Assembly: GCF_024679095.1 (NCBI RefSeq)
Contig: NW_026111772.1
Span: 243,501-307,500, forward strand
Direction of reading: 5' to 3'
Source of the DNA: Eriocheir sinensis
Lineage: Eukaryota > Arthropoda > Malacostraca > Decapoda > Varunidae
Length of the DNA: 64,000 bases
This document shows positions 21,085-32,238 of the stretch, one piece after another. A program made the position numbers and the translations under genes. Within the stretch, counting starts at the first letter, position 1. Every line of letters begins with the position of its first letter. The notes under the pieces were generated by a model. The model did no database searches. It saw nothing but the letters and a program-made list of their open reading frames with translations, and was not told where the DNA came from.

Positions 21085-21724
21085 TTAGTCAAAGAATTTT
21101 ACATAATTAGTTAGGTGAGAGATAGACAGATCAGATGTATTTAGTAATAGAATGACAATGAAGGGTTAGTCAGATGGTGGAAAATTCTGAAGAGCACGAG
21201 AGCAAGTGATGTCGTTGCGCACGTAGGCGCAACAACCAGCTTTGGATTGAAATTTAGGATAGAGACAGTAGGAAGGAACAGAGTAGAGATTGCTGTCAGT
21301 AGCCTCAGAAACCTGTGTTTCGGTAAGGAAGAGAAGGTGAGGTTTAGAGGAGGAGAGATGATGTTCCACAGAATGAAAATTAGAGCGAAGACCGCGAATG
21401 TTGCAGAAATTGAGAAGAAAGAGGTTCGAGGAGTTATCAAGACACCTCTCGGGTCGGCAGATAGAAGGGGAGTCCTCCCTGGGGGAATTTGTGGTCCCCC
21501 CCCCCAGGCGGGGACTCCGAGGCTTGGTGTATGTATGCCATTTTGAAATTTTAATTTTGGGAAAAGGTGTATATGTTGTGTGAATGTAGTGTGGTGTGGA
21601 TAAAGAGAGGATCTGTCTTTAGAGAGCATGCTGAACTACTCTCCGGTGTTGGTGAGACAATAGGGAAACGGTTAGTGAGGACATGGGAAGGGTCTTTGGA
21701 GGGCTTCAGCTCCCTTCTCACCTC

Positions 21725-21734
21725 CCATATATAC
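21725..21734 (-). promoter_or_regulatory. TATA-like motif in LINE C3 5' UTR
   Basis: Read on the minus strand this is GGTATATATG, about 50 nt inside the inferred 5' end of C3. LINE 5' UTRs often hold internal promoters, usually TATA-less, so this is only a candidate. Confidence 0.25.
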
Positions 21735-22025
21735 CTCACCGGGAGTGGCTTGCGCCCGTTCGGTAGGTGTCTTCCTACCTACTCCAGCCAGAACAGAACA
21801 GCAAATACTTCAGCCACTTACTAGCATATTTAACCGGTCACTACAACAAAACAAGGTACATGAAGACTGGAAAATAACGAATGTAATACCGATTTAAAAA
21901 GAAAAGGAGATAAGAGCGTTGCCCTAAACTACAGGCCCATTAGTTTAACATCAGTAGCAGGCAAAATTCTCGAAAGGATCGTTAGTGACAAACTTGTCAG
22001 TTTTTTCGAGGACAATAATATATTA

Positions 22026-22235
22026 TTGGATGCCCAGCACGGTTTCAGAAATAAGCATTCCTGCTTAACGAGACTACTAGACTTCTTCCAAGGTATATAT
22101 GAAAACTGGAATAATCACATCCCAAGAGATGTCATATACCTGGACTTCCAAAAAACCTTTGACAAGGTACCACATGAGCGACTTTTAAAAGAAACAAGTC
22201 AGAGGGTATGCGTGGATAAGAGATTGGAAAAGAGA
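22026..22235 (+). pseudogene. LINE A4 reverse transcriptase N-part
   Basis: Codes DAQHGFRNKHSCLTRLLDF and VIYLDFQKTFDKVPH, then ends where LINE C4 begins. The upstream part (21860-22025) with NYRPISLTSV is in an adjacent frame. Confidence 0.8.
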
Positions 22236-22583
22236 TATGGTCCCCCCTGGGGGGGGGACCATAAATTCCCCCAGGGAGGACTGATAACTCCTCGAACCTT
22301 CTCCTTATCAATTTCTGCAACATTCGTGGTCTTCGTTCTAATTTTCATTCTGTGGAACACCATCTCTCCTCTAAACCTCATCTTCTCTTTCTCACCGAAA
22401 CACAAGTTTCTGAGGCTACTGGCAGCAACCTCTACGCTGTTCCCTCCTACTATCTCTATCCTAAATTTAAATCCAAAGCTGGATGTTGCGCCTACGTGCG
22501 CAACGACATCACTTGCTCTCGTGCCCACGACCTTGACTCTTTTGAATTTTCGACCATCTGGCTAAGATTTCATTGTCATTCTA

Positions 22584-23515
22584 TTTTTTTTTTTTTACAC
22601 CTAGGGAGACAGCTCAAGGGCGCAAAGAAAAAAAATATAAAAAAGCCCGCTACTCACTGCTCCTGAACAGAGGTTAATGGAGTGTCCAAAATCAGAGGTC
22701 AATCTCGGGAGGAGAGGTGTCCTGATACCCTCTTCTTGAAAGAGTTCAAGTCGTAGGCAGGAGGAAATACAGATGAAGGAAGATTGTTCCAGAGTTTACC
22801 AGCGTGAGGGATGAAAGAGTGAAGATGCTGGTTAACTCTTGCATAAGAGGTTTGGACAGTATAGGGATGAGCATGAGTAGAAAGTCGTGTGCAGCGGGCC
22901 GCAGGAGGAGGGAGGCAGTTAGCAAGTTCAGAAGAGCAGTGAGCATGAAAATGTCGATAGAAGATAGAAAGAGAGGCAACATGGCGGCGGAATTTGAGAG
23001 GTAGAAGACTATCAGTATGAGGAGGAGAGCTGATGAGACGAAGAGCCTTTGATTCCACTCTGTCAAGGAGAGCTGTGTGGGTGGACCTCCCCACACATGA
23101 GATGCATACTCCATACGAGGGCGGACAAGGCCCCTGTAAATGGACAGCAACTGTGCGGAGGAGAAGAACTGGCGGAGACGGTACAGAACGCTTAGCCTTG
23201 AAGAAGCTGATTTAGTAAGAGATGAGATATGAAGTTTCCAGTTGAGATTTTGAGTTAGGATAGACCGAGGATGTTTAGTGTTGAGGAAGGTGATAGATGA
23301 GTGTTGTCAAAGAATAGGGGATAGTTGTTTGGAAGATTGTGTCGAGTTGATAGGTGAAGAAACTGTGTTTTTGAGGCGTTGAAGGACACCAGGTTCCTCT
23401 TGCCCCAATCGGAAATAATAGTAAGGGCTGCGGCTAAGCGTTCTGTTGCCTCCAGCCTTGAATCGTGAAGTTCCTGTAGGGTGGGTCTTCTATTAAAAGA
23501 AGTTGAGTAATACAT
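22584..23515 (-). mobile_element. LINE family C, copy C5 (5'-truncated, nested)
   Basis: Minus-strand 3' part of family C inserted into the endonuclease of C4. The left side is the element's poly-A (a run of T at 22584-22596) plus family tail. The right side is a 5' truncation in the YSTSFNRRPT block. C4 sequence resumes at 23516 where it stopped at 22583, as shown by comparison with C2 (16680-16740). Confidence 0.85.
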
Positions 23516-23945
23516 TTGTGCTGTTTATCTCTCACCTAACTCTACTAACTACTTGTGTAAAATTCTTTGACTATTTGAATTCTAAAGTGGAGCACATCTT
23601 GACTCACTCTCCCTTCGCTGAAATCTCCATCAGCTTTGGCTTTCATCCTCTTTCACTGACCAGCCTGGTGAACAAGTCTACAACTTTGCTCTCCTCATCG
23701 ACCTAGAGCAGTTGGTTCAGCACCCTACACGTATTCCCGACTGTCTTGGAGACAGGGCCAACATTCTAGACCTCTTCCTTACCTCTAATCCTTCTGCTTA
23801 CTCTGTCAAACTGTTCTCTCCGTTGGGCTCCTCCGATTATGACCTTATTTCTGTTTCCTGTCGTATCGCTCCTGTACATCCCCTGGACCCACCGAAGAGG
23901 CGATGCTTCTAGCATTTTGCTTCAGCTCGGTGGGACGACCTGAAG

Positions 23946-24584
23946 ATGTACTCCGATTTCACGTGGAATGATTACTGCTTCCAGGAGAGAGACCCCTCTG
24001 TGTGTGCTCAGCGCATCTCAGAGGTGATTGTCTCTGGAATGGAGGCACACATTCCACGTTTTTTCTCTACTCCTCATGCTAAAAAGCCTTGGTTTAATCA
24101 TGCTTGTTCTCGTGCTATTAAAGATAGAGAGGCGGCTCACAAAAGGTTCCAGAGCCTTCGAACTCCTGCTAACTATGACCTTTACATTTCTGCCCGGAAT
24201 CGTGCCAAATCTATTCTCCGACCTACCAAAACTTCTTTTATCAATAGAAAATGTCAACACCTTGCTTCTTCTAATTCTTCCCGTGACTTCTGGCATCTAA
24301 CCAAAAATATCTCCTCCAATTTTACTTCTTCCTCTTTCCCTCCTCTCCTTAACCCTGACGGCAGCACTGCCGTCTCATCTGTCTCTAAGTCTGAACTCTT
24401 CGCTCAAACTTTCTGTAAGAACTCCACCCTGGACGATTCTGGGCATATTCCTCCTACTCATCCCCCCTCTGACTCCTTTATGCCTGTTATTAAGATTCTT
24501 CCAAATGATGCTTTCTATGCCCTCTCTGGCCTCAACTATCAGAAGGCTTATGGACCTGATGGAGTGCCTCCTATTGTCCTTTAA
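23946..24584 (+). pseudogene. LINE C4 endonuclease-RT linker
   Basis: Codes the basic linker ([39 protein letters not shown]) and ends at QKAYGPDGVPPIVL. Immediately after this the core reverse transcriptase blocks are lost by deletion. Confidence 0.85.
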
Positions 24585-24610
24585 AACTTTCCGGCCGTTC
24601 TATCTCTGCG

Positions 24611-25436
24611 GTGGTAGACGGTCACTGTCTTTCCCCTAAACCTATCAACAGTGGTGTTCCACAGGGCTCTGTCCTATCACCCACTCTCTTCCTGTTATTC
24701 ATCCATGATCTTCTTTACATAACAAACTGTCCTGTCCACTCATACGCCGACGACTCCACTCTGCATTATTCAACTTCTTTCAATAGAAGACCATCACAAC
24801 AGGAAGTACACGACTCCAGACTGGAGGCTGCAGAACGATTAACCTCAGACCTTGCTATCATTTCCGATTGGGGCAGAAGGAACCTTGTGTCCTTCAATGC
24901 CTCAAAAACTCAATTTCTCCACCTATCAACTCGACACAATCTTCCAAACACCTATCCCCTATTCTTCGAAAACACTCAGCTATCACCATCTTCAACACTA
25001 AACATCATCGGTCTATCCTTAACTCAAAATCTCAACTCGAAACTTCACATCTCATCTCTCGCTAAATCAGCTTCCTCGAGGTTGGGCGTTCTGTATCGTC
25101 TCCACCAGTTCTTCTCCCCCGCGCAGTTGCTATCCATATACAGGGGCCTTGTCCGCCCTCGTATGGATTATGCATCTCACTTGTGGGGGGGCTCCACTCA
25201 CACAGGTCTTCTGGATACAGTGGAGTTTAAGTCTCTTCGTCTCATCAGCTCTCCTCCTCCTACTGATAATCTTCTACCTCTTAAATTCCGTCGCGATGTT
25301 GCCTCTCTTTCTATCTTCTATCGATATTTCCACGCTGACTGCTCTTCTGAACTTGCTAAGTGCATGCCTCCCCTCCTCCCGCGGCCCCGGTGCACACGAC
25401 TTTCTACTCATGCTCATCCCTATACTGTCCAAACCC
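24611..25436 (+). pseudogene. LINE C4 reverse transcriptase C-part
   Basis: Open frame with NSGVPQGSVLSPTLF, catalytic HSYADDSTLHYS, the thumb and the C-terminal HADCSSELAKC block, cut at 25437 by the hAT MITE. The remaining C-terminus resumes after the MITE at 26132-26286 (NSFKRRVSRHLS-like). Confidence 0.85.
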
Positions 25437-26131
25437 CAGAGCTGGGCGCGTTACTGGATATCGGGTAGTCCGGTACCGCTCCTCCGCACCTCGAAACACA
25501 TATAGTCCGTACCTGTACTTCCGCGCCTAAAATTTTTTCACTCGTTCCGGTACCGCACCTCCGCACCTCCGGTACCGTACCCAAAACTATTAAAGCGCGC
25601 CTGAAAAATCTAGTCCGTACCTTAAAAAAAAGAAATACAAGGCAATACTGCAGCAGCATTATTATTATCATTATTATTATTATTATTATTACCATTATTT
25701 TTGTTATCATTATTGTCATTTTAACGCATAGAATCTCCACCACCTGAAGTAAAGTAACTACTTTTACACTCATCATAATTATCATACCTCAGCACTTCCT
25801 TTAAGACGGACGACAAACGGTATATTTTGAACCGGGCCGTAAATCTGAATGAGTGACGTCACTCAAGTGGCGGGAAAACATGCCCTGCAGCACAGACCGC
25901 GTAAACGACCGGAAGTATTACTGCAGAGCGCGGACTGTTTGTCGTTTTCATTTTTTTTATCCTTGAAAACCTCAAGTGCGGAGGTACGGACTTAAAATAC
26001 TGCCGTTCCGCACCTGTTACTTCCGCACTTTTGAAAAACTTTCCGCACTTCGGACCTCCGCACCTCGTTTAAAGGTCCGCAGGTCCGGAGGAGCGGAGGT
26101 GCGGACAGAGGTACGGAAGTGCCCAGCTCTG
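25437..26131. mobile_element. hAT-type MITE, 695 bp, with 8-bp target duplication
   Basis: Terminal inverted repeats CAGAGCTGGGC and GCCCAGCTCTG flank a 695-bp non-coding unit. The target site CCAAACCC is duplicated on both sides (25429-25436 and 26132-26139), and removing the unit plus one duplicate restores the LINE C reading seen in C2, C3 and C5. CAG-type ends plus an 8-bp duplication are diagnostic of the hAT superfamily. The interior holds many copies of CCGCACCT and GTCCGTACC near both ends, as expected of transposase-binding subterminal repeats. Confidence 0.9.
25661..25690. repeat. (TTA)n microsatellite inside the hAT MITE
   Basis: Short ATT/TTA run. Confidence 0.85.
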
Positions 26132-26411
26132 CCAAACCCCTTATGCAAGAGTTAACCAGCATCTTCACTCTTTCATCCCTCACGCTGGTAAACTCTGGAA
26201 CAATCTTCCTTCATCTGTATTTCCTCCTGCCTACGACTTGAACTCTTTCAAGAGAAGGGTATCACGACACCTCTCCTCCCGAAATTAACCTCTCTTTCGG
26301 CCACCTCTTTTGATTCCTTTTTTAGGAGCAGCGAGCAGCGGGCTTTTTTTTATTATTGTTTCCTTTTTTTTGTGCCCTTGAGCTGTCTACTTTGTTGTAA
26401 AAAAAAGAGAA

Positions 26412-27114
26412 ATGAAAACAACTAGTGCTACTAAACGGCCAGGCTTCTGCGTGGGAGTACCGCAAGGATCAGTGCTGGAACCCATTCTCTTTATCTTATA
26501 CATAAACGATTTAGAAACAGGATTAAAATCCACCTTATCAAAGTTTGCTGACGACACGAAAGTGGGAGGAAGGGCCCTCACGACCGCCAATTGCGAAGCC
26601 ATCCAAAGGGACTGATCAGATCATCCAGTGGTCAGAAAAGTGGCAAATGTCATTCAATGTGGACAAATGTAAAATCATGCACTCTGGATCCAAAAACAGT
26701 ATTCATACGTACAGCATGCATAGGAAACCACTGCAGGTCGTGCAGGAAGAATTGGATCTTGGAGTCACCATCAGCATTGACCTGAAATATACAAAGCACT
26801 GTAAAAAAACATATAACAAAGCCAATACCATGCTCGTGTTCATAGCAAGCAACTTTGAGTAAAAGACGCCGGAAGTAATGTTATCCTTGTATAACTCGAT
26901 GGTAAGACCTCACCTCGAATATGCGGCACCGTTCTGGTCACCTAGCCACAGGAAGGATATCGAAATATTAGAGCGAGTTCAGTTACGTGCTTCGAAAATG
27001 ATTCCACCCTTGAGAACTCAGCCGTATGAAGAACGATTCAAGCGACTCAACCTCTTCACACTGAAAAAAAGACGCTTACCAAGTGATATCATACATGTGT
27101 TCAAGTTCGTTTAA
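26412..27114 (+). pseudogene. LINE A4 reverse transcriptase C-part
   Basis: Two to three frames together code [66 protein letters not shown] and LERVQLRASKM. This is the same order as copy A3. Frameshift near 26612 and stop near 27112. Confidence 0.85.
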
Positions 27115-27491
27115 AAAGTTTAGTAACATCGACCACTCCATGTTTTTTGAGCTACAAACTAACTTCAGAACCAGAAACAATGGTCTACATATTCAAGCAG
27201 GAGTTTCTTTTCAAACCGAGTCATCCGCCATTGTAATAATCTTCCCTCAGAAGTAGTAAATGTAAATGCCATCAACTCCTTTAAGAATCGAATCGACAGC
27301 CATTTCATTGCGACAAGAGTAAATTGAATACCGAGGTGCTTTCATCTGCTCTGCGGCACCAAGCGACTGTCGAGCAGATTCAGTCACCAGAGCGGGTAAC
27401 CTCGTGATGAGCCCATGGGTTTTCTGTTGCCTGCAATCCCATGATTCCATGTTTCCATGTGTCCTCCTCCTCACAACCCTCTCCTCGGCAG

Positions 27492-27559
27492 GGACCTTCG
27501 AGACAACCAGCTGTCCGTGGTGGAGCCCTCTTCTCCTCCCTCTCCTCCCTCCAACAGCT
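27492..27559 (+). pseudogene. LGR-type receptor, last LRR exon, 68 nt with frameshift
   Basis: Acceptor CTCGGCAG and donor GTAAGT are intact. The first part reads DLRDNQLSVVEP in the expected phase 2. The last part reads FSSLSSLQQL only in a shifted frame. The exon is 68 nt, 4 fewer than the 72 of its neighbours, with the loss after VVEP. In the shifted frame the splice to the next exon gives Trp-Gly-stop at 56895-56902. With the 4 nt present, the C-terminal half would join the hinge exon as ..SSLQQL-GVDEFRFC.., which fits the end of the LRR domain in relaxin-type receptors. It is either a real null mutation or an assembly or sequencing error in a TCCTCC-rich stretch. Confidence 0.8.
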
Positions 27560-27599
27560 GTAAGTCCCTCCACAGGTATTCTCTCTCCACAAGTAAACT

Positions 27600-27662
27600 C
27601 TCTGTCTCTGTCTCTGTCTTTCTGTCTCTGTCTCTGTCTCGATCTCTGTCTTTGTCTCTCTG
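27600..27662. repeat. TCTG/TC simple repeat
   Basis: TCTGTCTC-type repeat directly 5' of LINE B2. Confidence 0.85.
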
Positions 27663-28314
27663 AACAGAATGTTGGGCTTCATTAAAAGAAACTTTTTGTT
27701 CAAAAATAAAGATGTAATACTTCCGCTCTACAATAGTTTAGTCAGACCCCACTTGGAATATGCGGTGCAGTTCTGGTCACCCCACCATGCAAAGGACATT
27801 GCTAAATTAGAAGGTGTTCAGCGTCGGGCAACAAAAATGATCCCTTCCTTGCGCAACAAATCTTACGAAGAAAGGCTTTCCGCCCTTAACATGTTCTCTC
27901 TTGAGGAACGTCGCCTCCGAGGAAGACTAATCGAATGTTTTAAAATACTTAATGGTTTCACGAATGTAGACAGATCAAAATTGTTTATGATCGATGACAC
28001 TTTGCGAATGAGGAACAATGGCATAAACCTCAAATGTAGACAAGTAAATTCAGACTGCACCAAATTTTTTTTCACCAACGTTGTAGTGCGAGAATGGAAT
28101 AAGCTCCCACCTTCAGTGGTCCAGTGTAACACGATTGACTCTTTTAAAAACAAGCTCGACCGTCACTTCCTAGAACTTAATATCAACTAGAATTGAAATG
28201 CAACGTTTTGGAGCTTTCTGATTAATGTAGAATCACTTAGGTTTAAGGACAGACCACCTAGTCTGGACCATGGGGTCTGTGTGGTCTGATTTTCTATGTA
28301 AATCTATGTAAATC
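27663..28314 (+). mobile_element. LINE family B, copy B2 (5'-truncated)
   Basis: Plus-strand 3' end of the family B LINE, inserted between a TC-rich tract and (TC)n. It keeps 173 codons of the ORF and the whole 3' UTR with the two-unit CTATGTAAATC terminus. It shows the empty site of the MITE carried by B1: ACCACCTAGTCTGGACC is contiguous here. Confidence 0.9.
27669..28190 (+). CDS. LINE B2 reverse transcriptase ORF, C-terminal end
   Basis: 173 codons from [16 protein letters not shown] to the natural stop, with [37 protein letters not shown] and the C-terminal FKNKLDRHF block. No internal stop. Closely similar to B1 and B3, which carry mutations. Confidence 0.85.
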   Translation: MLGFIKRNFLFKNKDVILPLYNSLVRPHLEYAVQFWSPHHAKDIAKLEGVQRRATKMIPSLRNKSYEERLSALNMFSLEERRLRGRLIECFKILNGFTNVDRSKLFMIDDTLRMRNNGINLKCRQVNSDCTKFFFTNVVVREWNKLPPSVVQCNTIDSFKNKLDRHFLELNIN

Positions 28315-28371
28315 TCTCTCTCTCTCTCTCTCTCTCTCCTCCCTCTCTCTCTCATCTCTCTCTCATCTCTC

Positions 28372-28452
<81 letters not shown>
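28315..28452. repeat. (TC)n / (CT)n compound microsatellite
   Basis: CT and TCTCTCA repeats directly after the LINE B2 terminus. Confidence 0.95.
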
Positions 28453-29040
28453 ACAGTATTTCTTTTCCACTTTTTATTCTTTTTACCTCCGTTAACTGTT
28501 GCTGTGGTTGCTCTTCTTTATTTTGCTTCTCCCTGTTCGTAGTTTTCCTTTATTTCCTGTCTTGTGTATCAGAATGTGTCACTGGTTATTACTTTTCCTT
28601 TTCTCTCGCTCTTCGTGTTCTTATCAGTAGTGTCTAGTTTGTATTCCTCATTATCTTTCTTCTTGTATTCTTTCTTTTCTTCTGTCTTCTATTTTCCTCT
28701 CTTTCTTTTTCTTCTTTATCTTTATCAGTATTATTTGTCTATATCTCGATCTATCTATATATTCTTTCTTCATATCCGCTCTTCTTTTTCTTCTTTCTTT
28801 GTTTTCCTACTTTCTTTTCCTTTCTTTCTTTATTTTTTTATCTCTGTATCTATCCATATATTTCTCTATGTATCTATCTTCGTAACTGAGGTGTGCAATT
28901 GGTCTCTTGCTTTCATTATTCATTTTGTTTATTCATATATTTATTTAGTCGTTTATTATATACTTACCATCCTTATCAGAACTATATCAGAAGCATCTTT
29001 TTTTATCATAACCGTCTAAATCAAAACCATATTAGAAGTA
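28453..29040. other. T-rich DNA, no gene recognised
   Basis: TTTC- and TTAT-rich sequence. The 151-codon plus frame (28564-29019) is a Phe/Leu/Ser low-complexity reading with no domain. Confidence 0.5.
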
Positions 29041-29400
29041 CACAAGAACGTAAGGTGTCTGCAAGAGGCCTGTAGGTCTATGCAAGGCAGCTCCTGTGAA
29101 CCTAACCCCACCTAACATCACTATTCATGAATTTATGTAATCTTTTTTAACGTGTCTATCGTATTGGCACTCACAATATGACTGCCAAGCCTGTTCCATT
29201 CATCCATCACTCTGTAAACCAATTCTTGCCTATGTCCTTGCTGAATCTGAATGTATGTATCAAACTTAAACCCATTACTACGTGTCCTACCTGACTCTCT
29301 TATCCTCAGAACCTTATTAATATAATCCTTATTAATGCTCTTCATCCATTTATATAACTTGATCAAGTCTCCTCACACCCTTTGCCCTTCTAGAGAATGC
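29041..29400 (-). mobile_element. LINE family D, fragment D2 (3' end)
   Basis: Minus-strand C-terminus and 3' UTR matching D1 at 48134-48330. The coding part (29133-29366) carries LRIRESGRTRSNGFKF and YRVMDEWNRLGSHIVSAN. The UTR holds the family block AAGAGGCCTGTAGG on the plus strand. The stretch of about 200 bp covering this C-terminus is deleted in D1, so D2 supplements it. Confidence 0.8.
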
Positions 29401-30692
<1,292 letters not shown>

Positions 30693-31227
30693 CTTTTGTT
30701 AGCCTTTTTGTTAGCTGTTTTTTTGTGTGTATTTTTGATTAAGGCGCGAACTGTTATCTCACGTCAGGTCCGGTCTACCGTTGCCTGCTTTCTCCAGTTG
30801 ATAGAAGTCGTGAGACAACACAATAGCCTTTTAGTTAAGTGATGTGTGCAATGTGTTGGCCGAGCGGTAGCCGTTATAAGTTCACTTTGAGTTCACTTAA
30901 TTTACTCTTTCTCTCATGTATTAAAACAGTTGTGTCTTTTTAACTATATTCACAGTCTTATAACAGTGTGGAGGAGTCACGCACAAGAGTCACGCACACC
31001 CCTGAGCAGTACTCTGCTCTCGCCCGCCGCCCGCTATGTTCTCCCGGCTTCTCTTGGTACAGGAGCGGCCAGCGGGTAGCATGCTTGCTGAATCAACACC
31101 GTTCCCACGGCAAGGAGCACCTCCTAAGCACAACGTAGCGTCTGTGTGTAACGTCCTGGCGCCACTGGGCAATGGCGATACGACATACATTCACACATTC
31201 ACATTATATTATAATATACACATTACA
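30693..31227 (-). repeat. Left (3') LTR of the endogenous retrovirus
   Basis: 535 bp, a direct repeat of 39839-40365 in the same orientation, with small indels. In element sense it begins TGTAATGTG and ends near GCTAACAAAAG. The opposite (right) end is followed inward by the env region. Confidence 0.85.
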
Positions 31228-31329
31228 TCGCTCGGTCACGGAAAAAGTCGCGACCTCGCGGCTCACCCGACCTTTAAAATCAGTGTACCTACCCATGTTA
31301 CAGTCGCGCAATGTGAACTAGCTAAACGA

Positions 31330-31620
31330 GGGCCTATTATGGTTGTACTAAAAAATATATATACAAGTCAGGGCCCGCTTAACGGTACAACATCGGGAAA
31401 TGCCAATGACAATAAAAATAATCATGGAAGTAGCAATAAATGGGCAAAGTACATACATGGCGAGGTAAACAGGACTAGATTCGTGGACGTGGAAGCTCAG
31501 CACTATTCCGAGAAAACAAATTAATAGCTCGAACAGTGATTTACAAGATACATCCTAGAAAAAATAAATTGACTAAATTGTCATTAGGATACATGGTAAT
31601 GGAGCTATTTGGAATAGTAC
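31330..31620 (-). pseudogene. Second, diverged copy of the env tail region
   Basis: Plus-strand landmarks such as AGTCAGGGCCCGCTTAAC (31367) recur at 31731 as AGTCAGAGCCCGCTTAAC, followed in both by related text through the ACATCCTAGAAAA / TTCATCCTAGAAAA block. The env 3' part is therefore present twice, about 365 bp apart, and this copy has no long frame. Confidence 0.7.
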
Positions 31621-31689
31621 AAAAAAAAGGAAAAATCCTTGAAGAAGATTTGATACAAAATGAATCTTCGAGTCACAATGCGTACGAAC

Positions 31690-32238
31690 TCAGCGCGGTG
31701 GGGCAACTCTTGCCTGAAGATGGTTGTACAAAGTCAGAGCCCGCTTAACAAGGCAGAACAGGGGGATGACAATGATGATAAAAAGAACCACCGGCAAGAT
31801 CAGTGATGGGTAATGTACATATGGGGCAAGGTAAACCGATAGAGAGTCATGGACAGCTGACTCCAATTCCGAGAAATTTGAAAAGGTTAGCTCGGAAAGG
31901 ATATTTGTTACATACTTCATCCTAGAAAAGTTGAGATTCACTAAACTGTCAATAGGATAGATTGGGATGGCATTTGTGGCTGCAAATCCATGATGGAGCT
32001 TCTCCGGAAAGGTCGTCAAATTGACAGAACGTAGGGAACAAGCCACCCGTACCGCCAGGTGACCTGCAACCTCTCTATAAGTTGAACCTTCAGGACAGAC
32101 CACTGTCACAAACACTGGTAGTGTGAAAAAGAAGTAGTAAAATCCGGAGAATCTCCTGTGGAAAAGTGATTTAGGGACGAAGTGATGATAGAGACAACTC
32201 TCTAGAGCTTTAGAAGCATCTGACTGGGTTAGCACCAC
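31690..32238 (-). CDS. Env-like membrane protein, C-terminal part (endogenous retrovirus)
   Basis: 182-codon frame between integrase and the 3' LTR, where env lies in errantivirus-like elements. It has a hydrophobic stretch near the N-terminus (FYYFFFTLPVFVTVVC) and a strong C-terminal membrane anchor (about residues 142-164, LPVVLFIIIVIPLFC) followed by a short basic tail ending RVAPPR. Several Asn-x-Thr/Ser sites lie between. The call rests on position and topology; no fusion-peptide motif was identified. Confidence 0.55.
   Translation of the reverse strand: MVLTQSDASKALESCLYHHFVPKSLFHRRFSGFYYFFFTLPVFVTVVCPEGSTYREVAGHLAVRVACSLRSVNLTTFPEKLHHGFAATNAIPIYPIDSLVNLNFSRMKYVTNILSELTFSNFSELESAVHDSLSVYLAPYVHYPSLILPVVLFIIIVIPLFCLVKRALTLYNHLQARVAPPR

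Larger units (their letters stand above)
18481..21785 (-). mobile_element. LINE family C, copy C3 (near full length)
   Basis: Minus-strand element of about 3.3 kb. The 3' end is a 22-nt poly-T on the plus strand (18481-18502, the element's poly-A), followed by the family tail TACCGCAAAGGAGACAGTTA. The 5' UTR extends to about 21785, further than in C2 or C4, ending beside LINE A4. Endonuclease and reverse transcriptase are carried in three large frames with only a few breaks, so this is the best copy here for a consensus. Confidence 0.87.
22236..26397 (+). mobile_element. LINE family C, copy C4, carrying two further insertions
   Basis: Plus-strand copy from the 5' segment with TCCCCCAGG to the 3' end GCCCTTGAGCTGTCT followed by poly-A (about 26398-26408). 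It is interrupted by LINE C5 (22584-23515, opposite strand) and a hAT MITE (25437-26131). The endonuclease (22352-22580, 23516-23960) and reverse transcriptase remain recognisable. About 400 bp of the reverse transcriptase N-part are deleted at 24583, where PPIVL jumps to the VVDGHC block. Confidence 0.85.
21786..27457 (+). mobile_element. LINE family A, copy A4, split by insertion of LINE C4
   Basis: Two plus-strand parts of one CR1-group LINE: 21786-22235 (reverse transcriptase N-part with NYRPISLTSVAGKILER, DAQHGFRNKHSC and YLDFQKTFDKVPH) and 26398-27457 (GVPQGSVLEP, KFADDTKVGGRALTT, thumb, C-terminus, 3' UTR). The order and orientation match a single element. LINE C4 (22236-26397) was inserted between them; a short stretch before the VPQG block is missing. 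A possible target duplication is AAAAGAGA at about 22225 and 26403. The 3' tail with CCATGTTTCCATG ends about 35 nt before the acceptor of the LRR exon at 27492. Confidence 0.8.

Noticed and set aside
30850..30870. TGGCCGAGCGG, a tRNA A-box-like motif, in the plus strand of all three LTR copies (about 30859, 38862 and 40001)
   Set aside because: No B box or cloverleaf follows; it is repeated only because the LTR is repeated.
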